Source of the DNA: Deltaproteobacteria bacterium | GTDB lineage: Bacteria; Myxococcota_A; Polyangia; Polyangiales; Ga0077539 | Reading direction: 5' to 3' | DNA length: 64,000 bases | NCBI GenBank assembly: GCA_016218725.1 | Contig: JACRDB010000137.1 | Span: 1 to 64,000, forward strand | Part shown: positions 16,217-24,914 of the stretch, piece after piece | Position numbering within the stretch: position 1 is the stretch's first letter | Layout of the letters: every line of letters starts with the position of its first letter | Made by a program: the position numbers and the translations under genes | The notes under the pieces: generated by a model | What the model was told of the DNA's origin: nothing | Seen by the model: only the letters and a program-made list of their open reading frames with translations | Database searches by the model: none

Positions 16217-18196
16217 TCAGTATTCCCCGCGCAGGCCGAGGCTTGGGACGATGGGGAGGCCCAGGACGGGCACGCTGGACAGCCGGTCGGGGCTATAGAC
16301 CCGGCTCTCGACGTTGGGGTGGTTGGTGGCGTTCAGGACCTCGGCGACCAGGTCGAGGTTCACGGGCCCCCAGCGGAAGCGCCGGGAGACCCTGAGGTCC
16401 AGGGAGAAGAAGTCTGGCAGGCGGCCGTAGCGGGAGGGGTCGGTGAAGGTGAGGGCCACGTCCAGGTCGCTGACGTACAGGGCGCCGGTGACCGCGGGCT
16501 CGACGCTGCCGGTGCCGTAACGGACACGAAAGCCGGCCTCCCAGCCCCTGCCGAGGCGGGACCCGAGGACGGCGGTGAACAGGTGCGGCTGGTCCCAGGT
16601 GGAGGGCACCCACGGGGCGCCCGGGGCGCGCTGCCGCGTGGCGCGCTGGAGCGTGTAGGACACGAGCCCCAGGAAGGGCCCTCGGCCGGGGCGGAGCGAG
16701 AGGCAGGCCTCGGCCCCGAGCACCTCCGCGCGGCCCGTGTTGTCAAAGCGCAGGGGCTCCGGCGCGGGCGCCACCACCGCCGAGGCGCGCTTCTGGAAGG
16801 CGTCCAGGGAGAGCTCCAGGAGCCCCGTGAGGAGCTCCAGCACCACGCCGCCGGTGGCGTGGGTCCAGCGCTCCACCTGGAGCGAGGGGTTGCCAAAGCC
16901 CGGGAGCACCGCGTAGCCACGGGCGGGGGAGGGGTAGAGCCCCACGCCCACCCGCAGCGCCACCCTGGGGTGCGCCAGGAAGCGCACGGTCCCCCTGGGG
17001 GAGAGCACCGCGCTGCCGCTCTGCGAGAAGTGCTCGGCGCGCAGTCCCACGAGGGCCCGCAGGCGGGGGGTGGGGTCGTACTCGGCCTCGAGGTACACCG
17101 CGGTGTTCACGAAGTCCCTGCCGCCCTGGTAGCGCGCGCCGCGGCCCGGGAGGATCGGGTCCGTAATGCCGTTCATGGGCAGCGAGGGCGCCGCGAGGTC
17201 CGCGTCGATGTGCCCCGCCTGGAGGTCCACCCCGGCCAGCACCCGAAGCCTCGGGGAGAGCCTCGCGTCGAGCTCGTCGCGCAGGGAGAAGGTGCTGGCG
17301 GTGAAGGCGTAGCGCTCGTCGGGGCCCGTGGAGGTCTCGCTGACCGTGCGCAGGACCGCCGGGGAGAAGGTGTTGAGCACCCTCGACGAGAACCGATGGC
17401 GCCAGCGGCCCTGGACGCCGTGGTACCCGAGGTGCGAGCTCAGCCCCGTGCGCCGAGGGTCCCTCGGGTCGGCCCGGGCGAGCTGGAGCTCGAGCCGGTC
17501 GTCGGTGCCCGCGACCACCACCCGGGTGTCGTCCGAGGATCCCAGGTCCAGCTCGGCGATGGCCTGGTAGTCCCAGTACACGGGCAGCCGCGTGAAGCGC
17601 GCGGGGCCGTCGTTCGGGAGGAAGGCCCCGAGGACCGCGTCCACCCAGCTCCGTCGGGCCCCCACGGCCACCACGGCCCGGCGCCCGACCGGGACGCTCC
17701 CGAAGAGCCCCGCGTCGATTACGTCCACGTCGGCGCTGGCATGCGCCCGGTCCCGCTGCGGAGACCGCAGCGTCACGTCGATCACGCCACCGGCCACGCG
17801 CCCGTAGCGCGCGGAGAAGTTCCCCGGGAGGTACTCCACCCGGTCCAGGAGGTCCGTGGCCACGGTGCTGGCGAGGCCGTAGAAGTGAAAGGGCAAGACC
17901 ATCGGGTGCCCTTCCAGGGTGACCAGCGAGTCCTCCGGGTCGCTGCTCCGGATGATGAACGCCCCGAGGCCGAAGGTGGGCCTTCCCATCCCCGGGAGGT
18001 TCTGCGTGGCCAGGAGCGCGTCGCCGCGGGTGCCGGCCATCCGTCGCAGCTCCTCGGGGACCAGCTCCCGGCGGAAGGTCTCCCGGGGCCTCGGGCGAGC
18101 CCTCACGGTGACCTCCGCCGTGGGCACCGTGGGCGCGGGCTGGGCCAGGGCGCCCGCGGGGGTGAGCGCCAACAAGGGCCCGAGCGCGTGGTACAC
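16217..18196 (-). CDS. TonB-dependent outer-membrane receptor
   Basis: The 659-residue protein starts with a signal peptide (MYHALGPLLALTPAGALAQ, GTG at 18196). A TonB-box-like TAEVTVRAR follows, then a plug domain (PGMGRPTFGLGAFIIRSSDP, TLEGHPM, VEYLPGNFSARYGRVAGGVI). The C-terminal barrel ends in an aromatic residue (GLRGEY). Strands such as YLEAEYDPTPRLRALVGLRA and SLDLRVSRRFRWGPVNLDLV are typical. Receptors of this family import siderophores, vitamins or glycans using TonB energy; the ligand is not evident. Its start codon is only 9 bp from that of the divergent aroC gene. The barrel is on the short side for the family, but the frame is uninterrupted. Confidence 0.85.
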   Translation of the reverse strand: MYHALGPLLALTPAGALAQPAPTVPTAEVTVRARPRPRETFRRELVPEELRRMAGTRGDALLATQNLPGMGRPTFGLGAFIIRSSDPEDSLVTLEGHPMVLPFHFYGLASTVATDLLDRVEYLPGNFSARYGRVAGGVIDVTLRSPQRDRAHASADVDVIDAGLFGSVPVGRRAVVAVGARRSWVDAVLGAFLPNDGPARFTRLPVYWDYQAIAELDLGSSDDTRVVVAGTDDRLELQLARADPRDPRRTGLSSHLGYHGVQGRWRHRFSSRVLNTFSPAVLRTVSETSTGPDERYAFTASTFSLRDELDARLSPRLRVLAGVDLQAGHIDADLAAPSLPMNGITDPILPGRGARYQGGRDFVNTAVYLEAEYDPTPRLRALVGLRAEHFSQSGSAVLSPRGTVRFLAHPRVALRVGVGLYPSPARGYAVLPGFGNPSLQVERWTHATGGVVLELLTGLLELSLDAFQKRASAVVAPAPEPLRFDNTGRAEVLGAEACLSLRPGRGPFLGLVSYTLQRATRQRAPGAPWVPSTWDQPHLFTAVLGSRLGRGWEAGFRVRYGTGSVEPAVTGALYVSDLDVALTFTDPSRYGRLPDFFSLDLRVSRRFRWGPVNLDLVAEVLNATNHPNVESRVYSPDRLSSVPVLGLPIVPSLGLRGEY

Positions 18197-18205
18197 CCGC
18201 AGGCG

Positions 18206-19402
18206 ATGCCTCTGCGCTTCCTGGACGCCGGCGAGAGCCACGGACCCGAGCTTACCGCGGTGCTCGAAGGGCTCCCCGCCGGGATCGACGTCTCCCCCGA
18301 GGACCTGGACCGGGACCTCGCCCGGCGCCAGCGGGCCTACGGCGCCGGGCCGCGCATGAAGCTCGAGCGCGACCACGGGCGGATCACCGCGGGCGTGCTC
18401 GAGGGCCGCACCACTGGCGGCCCCGTGGCGGTCATCGTGAAGAACCTGGACCACGCCCGCTGGGCCGGGAGGGACCTCGCCCCGATGACCGTGCCCCGCC
18501 CCGGCCACGCGGACCTCACGGGCTCCCTCAAGTACCGTCACCCGGACCTGCGCTACGCCCTGGAGCGCGCCAGCGCCCGGGAGACCGCCGCCCGGGTCTG
18601 CGTCGGGGCCCTGTGCCGCGCGTACCTCAGGGCCTTCTCCATTGAAATCGGTGGCTATACCGTGTCCCTTGGAGAGGCGGAAATCCCGCTGGAGCCGTGC
18701 TCTCCAGAGGACTACCGCGGGCGCTTCGCGCGCGCCATGGCGAGCGAGCTGGCCTGCCCCGAGCCCCTGTATGAAGACAAGCTCCGGGACGAGGTGAGCC
18801 AGTGCGTCCGGGCGAGGGACACCCTCGGGGGCGTCTGCGAGGTGGTGGCCCTGGGGCTCCCCCCGGGCCTCGGGAGCCACGTCCACTGGGACCGCAGGCT
18901 CGACGGTCGCGTCGCCCAGGCGGTGCTGTCCATCCAGGCCATGAAGGGCGTGGAGGTGGGCCCGGCCTTCGCCAACGCGCGGCTCCGGGGCACCCAGGTC
19001 CAGGACCCTCTCTACCTCCGGGACGGGCGCGTCGCCCGCACGAGCAACCGCGCCGGGGGCCTGGAGGGCGGCGTCACCACCGGCGAGCCCCTGGTGGTGC
19101 GCTGCGCCATGAAGCCCCTGTCCAGCACCCTCACCCCGCTCCCCAGCGTGGATCTGTTGTCGGGAGAGAGCGCCCCCACGGTGTACGAACGGAGTGATTT
19201 CTCCGCGCTCCCACGCGCGGTCCCGGTGTGCGAAGCGGCGCTGGCCTTGGTCCTCGCGGACGCCCTGTTGGAGAAGCTGGGCGGGGACAGCATCGCCGAG
19301 CAGCGCCCGCGCTTCGAGGCGCTCCTGCGGGGCTCCCTGGGGGAGCTCCCCCTGCGGGGCACCCCCTGGCGCTTCGGGTACGAGCCCGAGGAGCCCCGGT
19401 GA
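18206..19402 (+). CDS. aroC: Chorismate synthase
   Basis: The 398-residue protein converts 5-enolpyruvylshikimate-3-phosphate to chorismate, the last step of the shikimate pathway, using reduced FMN. Family signatures are present: MPLRFLDAGESHGPELTA at the N-terminus, RRQRAYGAGPRMKLERD, GRTTGGPVAVIVKN, RETAARVCVGALCR, and NRAGGLEGGVTTGEPL near the C-terminal third. The start is fixed by the conserved N-terminus. The GTG of the following aroK-aroB fusion overlaps the TGA by 4 bp, so both are in one operon of aromatic amino acid biosynthesis. The promoter must overlap the divergent TonB-receptor gene. Confidence 0.96.
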   Translation: MPLRFLDAGESHGPELTAVLEGLPAGIDVSPEDLDRDLARRQRAYGAGPRMKLERDHGRITAGVLEGRTTGGPVAVIVKNLDHARWAGRDLAPMTVPRPGHADLTGSLKYRHPDLRYALERASARETAARVCVGALCRAYLRAFSIEIGGYTVSLGEAEIPLEPCSPEDYRGRFARAMASELACPEPLYEDKLRDEVSQCVRARDTLGGVCEVVALGLPPGLGSHVHWDRRLDGRVAQAVLSIQAMKGVEVGPAFANARLRGTQVQDPLYLRDGRVARTSNRAGGLEGGVTTGEPLVVRCAMKPLSSTLTPLPSVDLLSGESAPTVYERSDFSALPRAVPVCEAALALVLADALLEKLGGDSIAEQRPRFEALLRGSLGELPLRGTPWRFGYEPEEPR

Positions 19403-21009
19403 CGCCCCCGTCGGTGGCCCTCGCGGGCATGCCCGGGGCGGGCAAGAGCGCCGTGGGGCCGCGGCTGGCGGCGCTCCTGGGCCGCCCCTTCGTGGACACC
19501 GACCGCGCGCTGGAGGCGCGCCTCGGGATGCCCGTGGCCGAGGTGTTCAAGCGCCACGGCGAGGCCGCCTTCCGCGCCGAGGAGCGCGCCCTGTGCCTGG
19601 CCCTCCTGGCCCAGGGCGGCGTCGTGTGCGCCCTCGGCGGCGGCTCCCTGGAGGACCCCGAGGTGCGCTCTCGCTGGCTCCAGGAGGGCACCGTGCTGCA
19701 CCTTCGGGCCTCTATCAAGACACTTCTCTCACGGCTCCAGGGTACTGCCTTGAGCGAGCGACCGTTGTTGGCTGACGGCGACCTGATGAGGCGCCTGGAG
19801 GCCCTCTGGGGCGCGCGCTCCGGGGCCCTCCTGGCGGTGCCCGTGCAGCTCCCGGCGGACCACCCTGGGCCCGAGGCGCTCGCCTCCCTCGCCCGCGAGC
19901 GGGTGCTCTCCGAGGAGCGCCTGCGGTCCCTCGGGGGGGCCCTCCGCCTGGTGGTGCGCACGCCCTCCGGGGGCTATCCCCTGTGGCTCGGGGACGGGGC
20001 CCTGGGCGGCGCGGGAGCGGCGCTGAGCGCGCGGGGGATCGGGCCGGGGCCCGTGGTCCTGGTGTCACACCCCTCGCTGGAGGCGCTCGCCGGGATTGTG
20101 ACCAGGGCGCTCACCGAAGATGGTTATGATGTCCACGGTTGTCGGGTGACGGAGGGCGAGCGGCACAAGACCCTGGTGTCCGTGGAGCGCGTCTGGGACG
20201 CGTGCCTCCGGGCGGGGCTCTCCCGCGGGCGCCCGGTGGTGGCCGTGGGCGGCGGGGTGGTGGGCGACCTGGCGGGCTTCGCGGCGGCGACGTACCTCCG
20301 GGGCGTGCCGGTGGTGCAGGTCCCGACCACGCTCCTGGCCATGGTGGACAGCTCCGTCGGGGCCAAGACCGGCGTGGACCTGCCCGAGGGCAAGAACCTC
20401 GTAGGGGCCTTTCACCCGCCCACGGCGGTGCTGATCGACCCGACGGCGCTCGGGACGCTCCCGCGCGAGGAGCTCTCCGCGGGCATGGCCGAGGTGCTCA
20501 AGCACGGCCTCCTCGGGGACCCGGGGCTCTTCGAGCGCGTCTCCCGGGGCCCCGAGGCGCTCACCGTGGACGCCTCGCTCCTGGCGAGGGCCGTGGCCGT
20601 GAAGCTCCGCGTGGTGGAGGAAGACCCCTACGAAGAGGGCCTCCGCGCGGTGCTCAACCTCGGGCACACCTTCGGCCACGCCATCGAGCGCGTCCAGGGT
20701 TATGCAGGGCGCCACGGCGACGCGGTGGCCACGGGCCTGGTGGCGGCGAGCGCCCTCTCCGAGGCGCTGGGCCTGGCGTCGCCGGGGCTCGGGCAACGGG
20801 TGCGCGAGGCCGTGGCCCGCTGGGGCCTCCCGACGCGCCTGCGCGGGCTCTCCAGGGAGGCGCTCACGCACGCCATGGGGCGCGACAAGAAGCGCCAGGG
20901 GCGCGCGCTGCGCTTCGTTGCGCTGCGCGACGTGGGCGCCCCGGAGCTGGTGGACGACCCCCCGGAGGAGGCCGTGATGGCCGCGTGGGACGCGGTGTTG
21001 GAGCCGTGA
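19399..21009 (+). CDS. aroKB: Bifunctional shikimate kinase / 3-dehydroquinate synthase
   Basis: The 536-residue fusion joins two shikimate-pathway enzymes. Residues 1 to about 165 are shikimate kinase: P-loop GMPGAGKSA (10-18), DTDRALEARLG, EVFKRHGEAAFRAEE, the GGGS loop and ERPLL. From about 185 onward is dehydroquinate synthase: VAVGGGVVGDLAGFAAATY, VPTTLLAMVDSSVGAKTGVD, GAFHPP, and the zinc ligands in EVLKHG and LNLGHTFGHAIE. Both active sites look complete. GTG 19399 overlaps the aroC stop codon (GTGA), so translation is coupled. The fusion would supply the second and fifth steps of the pathway from one polypeptide. Confidence 0.93.
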   Translation: MTPPSVALAGMPGAGKSAVGPRLAALLGRPFVDTDRALEARLGMPVAEVFKRHGEAAFRAEERALCLALLAQGGVVCALGGGSLEDPEVRSRWLQEGTVLHLRASIKTLLSRLQGTALSERPLLADGDLMRRLEALWGARSGALLAVPVQLPADHPGPEALASLARERVLSEERLRSLGGALRLVVRTPSGGYPLWLGDGALGGAGAALSARGIGPGPVVLVSHPSLEALAGIVTRALTEDGYDVHGCRVTEGERHKTLVSVERVWDACLRAGLSRGRPVVAVGGGVVGDLAGFAAATYLRGVPVVQVPTTLLAMVDSSVGAKTGVDLPEGKNLVGAFHPPTAVLIDPTALGTLPREELSAGMAEVLKHGLLGDPGLFERVSRGPEALTVDASLLARAVAVKLRVVEEDPYEEGLRAVLNLGHTFGHAIERVQGYAGRHGDAVATGLVAASALSEALGLASPGLGQRVREAVARWGLPTRLRGLSREALTHAMGRDKKRQGRALRFVALRDVGAPELVDDPPEEAVMAAWDAVLEP

Positions 21010-21035
21010 AGTGAAGGGACACCCGGGCGGTGTGC

Positions 21036-21041
21036 TACGCT
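21036..21041 (+). promoter_or_regulatory. -10-like TACGCT before the DUF262 gene
   Basis: TACGCT ends 7 nt before ATG 21049, which would place the transcription start at the start codon. It resembles the motifs found before several other genes in the window. Confidence 0.4.
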
Positions 21042-21048
21042 GACCTCC

Positions 21049-22629
21049 ATGGCCTCGGCGTCGCTCACCGGAAACAGCGTCGAACCATCCCAGGAGCGCC
21101 GCCCGCAGGCGGAGTCCTTCTCCGTGGAGGACCTCTTGACCCGCCTCCGCGACGGCGCGCTCAGGATCCCAAGGCTACAGCGCGGATCGCGTTGGAAGGA
21201 GGTCCACCGGCTGGAGCTCTTTGACAGCATCTACCGGGGCTATCCGGTGGGGACGCTCCTCTTCTGGAAGCACCACGCGCCCAGGGGCGAGCAGCACCTC
21301 GGGCGCCTTCGCCTCTCAGCGCCAGAGAGCGCCGAAGCATCTTGGGTGGTGGATGGACAGCAGCGCCTCACGACGCTCGCCGAGGCTCTGCTCCACGCAC
21401 CCGGCGCTGGCGAACGAGGCATCGTCTTTGACCTTGCCGTCCAGCGCTTCGTCCCGGTGTGGGGTAACCACTGCGACGCGGCTCGGCAGGTCCCCGTGTC
21501 GGTCTTGCTCGACAGCACCGACCTCTCCGGGTGGGTCCAGGAGCGAGCGCTCGACCGCGAGACCCAGCGCCTTGTCTTCGATGTTGGTAAGAAGGTCCGT
21601 GAGTATCGTATTCCGACATACATCGTAGTGACCGAGGACGAGCGGGTGCTGCGGAGCATCTTCGGACGCACCCACCGCGCCGGAGTGCGCCGGGAGGACC
21701 CCGAGGTCTTTGAAGCCATCTTCCGAGGATTCGTGGGCGACTGCCCGTCCTCACTGGATGAGGTCCGCGCGGCGTTGCGCACCCTCGGCCTCGGGGACGT
21801 CTCTCAGGAGGTCGTTGTTGACACGGTCCGCGCGATTCAAGGGATGGCCTCCGAGGGGCTACGGGCCGCCTCGGCCGCCCTCTATCAAGCCCTTGGGTTC
21901 CTTCGCGACGACGCTGGCTTCGTGCACCTTGCCCTGCTCCCTCAGGAGCTGGCCCTGGTCGTCCTGGGCTGTTTCTTTCACGCCTTTCCTTCGCCCGATC
22001 CTCGAACGAAGCTCCTCCTCCGCCGCTGGGTATGGCGCGCCTGCCTCGGCCTTCGTCTCACGGGCGCGACCGTGGGAAAGCGGACACACCTCCATGCCAT
22101 CGTGGAGGGTGACGAGGCGCGCACTCTTCACAATCTCCTGCGCCTGAGCGGTGCGCAGGCCGCCGAGGAGGTCACCCGCTTCGATGGCTTCAACTTCGCG
22201 TACGCGCGCTGCAAGCTCCAGGTGACGGCCCTCGGAGCGCTGGGGCCTCGGGACCTTCGTACCGGAGAGGCCCTTGATCTCACGGGCGCTTTCCAGCGCG
22301 GGGCGGACGACCTCGTGAGGGTCCTCCCTCTCCCGCGGGGAGCGCCCGAGGCGCCGTGGCACGGGCTCCCTCGGCGGTTCCTGCACCCCGGACTGACACC
22401 CTCCGCGTTGTTGGATGCCGTGGTCGCCTGCCAGGACCCGGAGGCGCTGGCCTCCCACGCAGTGGACGAGCCCATGCGTCAGCGCCTCGCAGCGAACGAC
22501 CTCGAGGGCTTCCTCCGCCTGCGCGACGTGGCCCTCCGAGCGATCACGGAGAGGCACTTCCGCCGCCAGGCCGAGTGGGGGGCCGACGACTCCCCAGCGC
22601 TGGACAGCCTCGCCGTCGACGAGGATTGA
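21049..22629 (+). CDS. DUF262-domain protein (ParB/Srx-like, GmrSD/SspE-related)
   Basis: The 526-residue protein has the DUF262 hallmark near the N-terminus: IPRLQRGSRWKEVHRLELFD and, at about residue 103, VVDGQQRLTTLAEALL. DUF262 is a ParB-like fold with NTPase activity found in the type IV restriction system GmrSD and in the phosphorothioation-dependent SspE. The usual DUF1524 HNH nuclease partner is not recognisable: the C-terminal half (about 230-526) shows no HxxxH/N pattern I can identify. Base composition is less GC-extreme than in neighbours and codon choice is more relaxed, suggesting acquisition. A HipA-like remnant starts 4 bp downstream. A defence role is possible but unproved. 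Confidence 0.75.
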   Translation: MASASLTGNSVEPSQERRPQAESFSVEDLLTRLRDGALRIPRLQRGSRWKEVHRLELFDSIYRGYPVGTLLFWKHHAPRGEQHLGRLRLSAPESAEASWVVDGQQRLTTLAEALLHAPGAGERGIVFDLAVQRFVPVWGNHCDAARQVPVSVLLDSTDLSGWVQERALDRETQRLVFDVGKKVREYRIPTYIVVTEDERVLRSIFGRTHRAGVRREDPEVFEAIFRGFVGDCPSSLDEVRAALRTLGLGDVSQEVVVDTVRAIQGMASEGLRAASAALYQALGFLRDDAGFVHLALLPQELALVVLGCFFHAFPSPDPRTKLLLRRWVWRACLGLRLTGATVGKRTHLHAIVEGDEARTLHNLLRLSGAQAAEEVTRFDGFNFAYARCKLQVTALGALGPRDLRTGEALDLTGAFQRGADDLVRVLPLPRGAPEAPWHGLPRRFLHPGLTPSALLDAVVACQDPEALASHAVDEPMRQRLAANDLEGFLRLRDVALRAITERHFRRQAEWGADDSPALDSLAVDED

Positions 22630-22633
22630 GGCC

Positions 22634-23067
22634 ATGCGGGCGCGGGTGCTGTTGTATGGTGAGAGCGTCGGGATCTTCACCGTCGAGAGCGGGAACCCCA
22701 CCTTCCGGTTTGCGCCAGGGTACCTCGCGGCGGCCCCTCGCCCGGTGCTCGGGAGGTGGTTCGAGGACCGAACCGAGCGCCTGGGACAGGACTTCCGGCA
22801 CATCGGAACCCAGGGGGCCTTGCCGTCGTTCTTTGGCCACTATCTCCCGGAGGCCGGGAGCGCCCTGCGGACCCCTACGAGGTGACGGTCGAGCACCTGG
22901 TCCGGCTGGCCGAGAAGGCCGGCGCCGACCCTGTCCACGCGCGCGAGCTCATCGCCGCCTCCAGCGCGCTCACCCGTGACGCGTGGCGCCGACTCCGTCC
23001 GACGCTCCCCCTGCGCCCGGAGCACGGCCTGGCGATCGATGCGCACCTCGCCCGCGTGCGGCTGTAG
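22634..23067 (+). pseudogene. HipA-like kinase remnant with the catalytic core deleted
   Basis: The first frame (ATG 22634 to stop 22885, 83 residues) reads like the N-terminal domain of HipA: VLLYGESVGIFTV, PTFRFAPGYL, GRWFEDRTERLG and LPSFFGHYLPEAGSALR. Immediately after that the similarity jumps to the C-terminal helices of HipA in another frame (from about 22870 to 23067): DPYEVTVEHLVRLAEKAGAD, then DAWRRLRPTLPLR and AIDAHLARVRL. The roughly 250 residues with the kinase active site that normally lie between are missing. The simplest reading is an internal deletion with a frameshift, leaving a dead toxin gene. No hipB antitoxin is next to it. Translation of the 83-residue N-terminal piece remains possible. 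Confidence 0.65.
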
Positions 23068-23070
23068 GCT
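23065..23070 (+). promoter_or_regulatory. -10-like TAGGCT before the hydrolase gene
   Basis: TAGGCT ends 6 nt before GTG 23077 and overlaps the stop codon closing the HipA remnant. The distance fits a leaderless transcript. Confidence 0.35.
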
Positions 23071-23076
23071 TCACGG

Positions 23077-23961
23077 GTGGAGGCGCGTAACCCCAGGACG
23101 TCGTCGCGGCGCCGTCTGCTGGCAACAGCGGCCGTGACCGCGGGCGCGGGGCTCCTGGCGCTCGGCGCGCGACACCGCGGCGTCCGCGCCTGGAGGCGCC
23201 TGACCGGGGCCTGCGGCGACGGCCCGAGCCCTCCGCCGTCGGGCTGGACCGTGCACCGTGGAGAGCGCTCCAGCGCGCGGCTGGGGCGTGTTTTACGTCA
23301 CATCGTGGCGCTCCCTCCGGGCGCCCCTCCGGGGCTGCCGGTGGCCCTCTGCCTGCACCCCCGCGGGTGCAACGCCCGGTGGGTCGTGGACGCGCTGCGC
23401 CTCCAGGACCACGTGGCCCTGGAGGTCCGCGCGGGGATGGCGCCCTTCGCCCTGGTGGCCATGGACAGCGGCGGGCGCTGGTGGAGACCCCACGCCGACG
23501 GCGGCGACCCCCTCGCCGAGGCCATGGAAGCGCTCCTCCCCTGGGCCCGCGAGCGCTACGACCTCGGGCCGAGGGTGGCGCTCCTCGGGTGGTCCATGGG
23601 GGGCCTCGGGGTGTTGCAGTCGCCGGTGACGGTCCCCCACCGGGTCGAGGCCCTGGTGGCGACGAGCCCCGCGCTGTTCCTCTCGTCCAGGGTGTGGCCC
23701 CGGGACCCCGAGGGGCCCTACGCCGGGCCCGCGCAGTTCGAGGCCCTGGACCCGCTGAGGCACCCTTCAACGCTCGCGGGCGTCCCGCTGCGGCTCGACT
23801 GCGGCGACCTGGACCCCTTCGCCGCCGGGGCCGAGGCGCTGCTGGCGTCCCTCCGGGGGCACGCCGAGGGGGGGCTCCAACCCGGCTGCCACGACGAGGC
23901 CTTCTGGCATCGGGTGGCCGGGGCCCAGGCGCGCTTCCTGGCGAGGCACCTCGCAGGGTGA
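23077..23961 (+). CDS. Alpha/beta-hydrolase, probably exported
   Basis: The 294-residue protein has a basic N-terminus with RRRLLATAAVTAGAGLLALG, a likely signal anchor or twin-arginine-type signal. The hydrolase core includes VALCLHPRGCNARWVVD, the nucleophile elbow GWSMGG (Ser about 173), a candidate acid in DCGDLDPF and a His in GCHDEAFW. This pattern suits carboxylesterases of the esterase-D/putative-esterase type. The substrate is unknown. The GTG start at 23077 was chosen because it gives the basic N-terminus and follows a promoter-like hexamer. It converges with the LysM gene, 8 bp away. Confidence 0.75.
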   Translation: MEARNPRTSSRRRLLATAAVTAGAGLLALGARHRGVRAWRRLTGACGDGPSPPPSGWTVHRGERSSARLGRVLRHIVALPPGAPPGLPVALCLHPRGCNARWVVDALRLQDHVALEVRAGMAPFALVAMDSGGRWWRPHADGGDPLAEAMEALLPWARERYDLGPRVALLGWSMGGLGVLQSPVTVPHRVEALVATSPALFLSSRVWPRDPEGPYAGPAQFEALDPLRHPSTLAGVPLRLDCGDLDPFAAGAEALLASLRGHAEGGLQPGCHDEAFWHRVAGAQARFLARHLAG

Positions 23962-23969
23962 ACCGCCCT

Positions 23970-24914
23970 TCAGTGCGCGCGCTCGGGGCGGGCGGTGGAC
24001 GGCGGCGGGGCGATCACCTCCGTGGCCGAGCCCCCGCGCGCGAGCGCCAGCGCCTCCAGCACCTTCGGCGGCGTGAGCGCCGGATCAAAGGTCGCCGACG
24101 GCTGCACCGTGAGCGCCTCGCGCAGCGCCTCCACGGCCAGGTCCTGGCGCTCCAGGGCGACGTAGGCCTCGGCCAGCGCGCGGAGCAGGGCGACCCGCTG
24201 GTCCACCGAGAGCTCCGGCCGCGCCCGCAGCCGCGCGCCCAGCTCCACGGCCTCTACGTACTGCCCGCGGCGCAGGTGCTGCAAGAGCGCGGGCAGGTCC
24301 CGCTCGGCCTCGCGCTGCACCCCGTGGGCCGCCACCAACGGCGCCTCGGGGCTCCCGGGGGCCACCTCCCGGAGCGTCAGGTCCGCCAGCGGCAGCACCA
24401 GCACCTGCCCGCGCTGCAGCCGCGTGGACGAGAGCTGATTGTACCCCAGGATGAACTGCACCATCGCCCGGTCGCCGTAGAACCGCCGCGCGATCTCGAA
24501 GAGCGGCTCGTCGGTCCCCACCACGAAGCGCAGGAGGTACGGCACCCGCACCACGGTGCCCACCGACGGCGAGATGTCAAAGCTCCCGCGGTTGCTCCGG
24601 GCCAGGTACGGCCCGTGCCGCGGGTGCCCCAGGAGCCGCTGCCCCAGCCGCTCCCAGGTCTCCCCGGGCGCCACCCGGTGGTAGCTCACCGACGGGATCA
24701 CCAGGTGCACCCCGGTCATCAATGACGGCGAGGCTTGAAGATGCAGCCCGTTGGCCGCCACCAGCACCGCCTCCTGCGCCGCCGTGCCGTAGTACCGCTC
24801 GCTCAGCGCCGCCAGGGTCTCCCCGCGGGTGTACGTGTGCACCACGTCCGCCCGCGCCGAGGGACCCACCAGCAAGCTCGTAAGCGCCAACACCCACGCC
24901 CGCGCGCGCTTCAT
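23970..24914 (-). CDS. Exported LysM-repeat protein
   Basis: The 314-residue protein starts with a signal peptide (MKRARAWVLALTSLLVGPSARA). Three LysM-like segments follow: HTYTRGETLAALSERYYG, HRVAPGETWERLGQRLLGHP and RFVVGTDEPLFEIARRFYGD. The last is followed by FILGYNQLSSTRLQRGQVLV. LysM modules bind peptidoglycan glycan chains. The C-terminal half is helical and may form TPR-like repeats (VDQRVALLRALAEAYVALER, LAVEALREALTVQP). Its ATG overlaps the stop of the kinase gene by 4 bp, making it the last gene of a four-gene envelope operon. A role in cell-wall sensing or anchoring next to the kinase is likely. Confidence 0.85.
   Translation of the reverse strand: MKRARAWVLALTSLLVGPSARADVVHTYTRGETLAALSERYYGTAAQEAVLVAANGLHLQASPSLMTGVHLVIPSVSYHRVAPGETWERLGQRLLGHPRHGPYLARSNRGSFDISPSVGTVVRVPYLLRFVVGTDEPLFEIARRFYGDRAMVQFILGYNQLSSTRLQRGQVLVLPLADLTLREVAPGSPEAPLVAAHGVQREAERDLPALLQHLRRGQYVEAVELGARLRARPELSVDQRVALLRALAEAYVALERQDLAVEALREALTVQPSATFDPALTPPKVLEALALARGGSATEVIAPPPSTARPERAH

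Noticed and set aside
22756..23067. Separate intact gene of 103 codons
   Set aside because: Its first half is out of frame with the HipA N-terminal coding sequence; only the second half resembles HipA, so it is better read as part of the same remnant.
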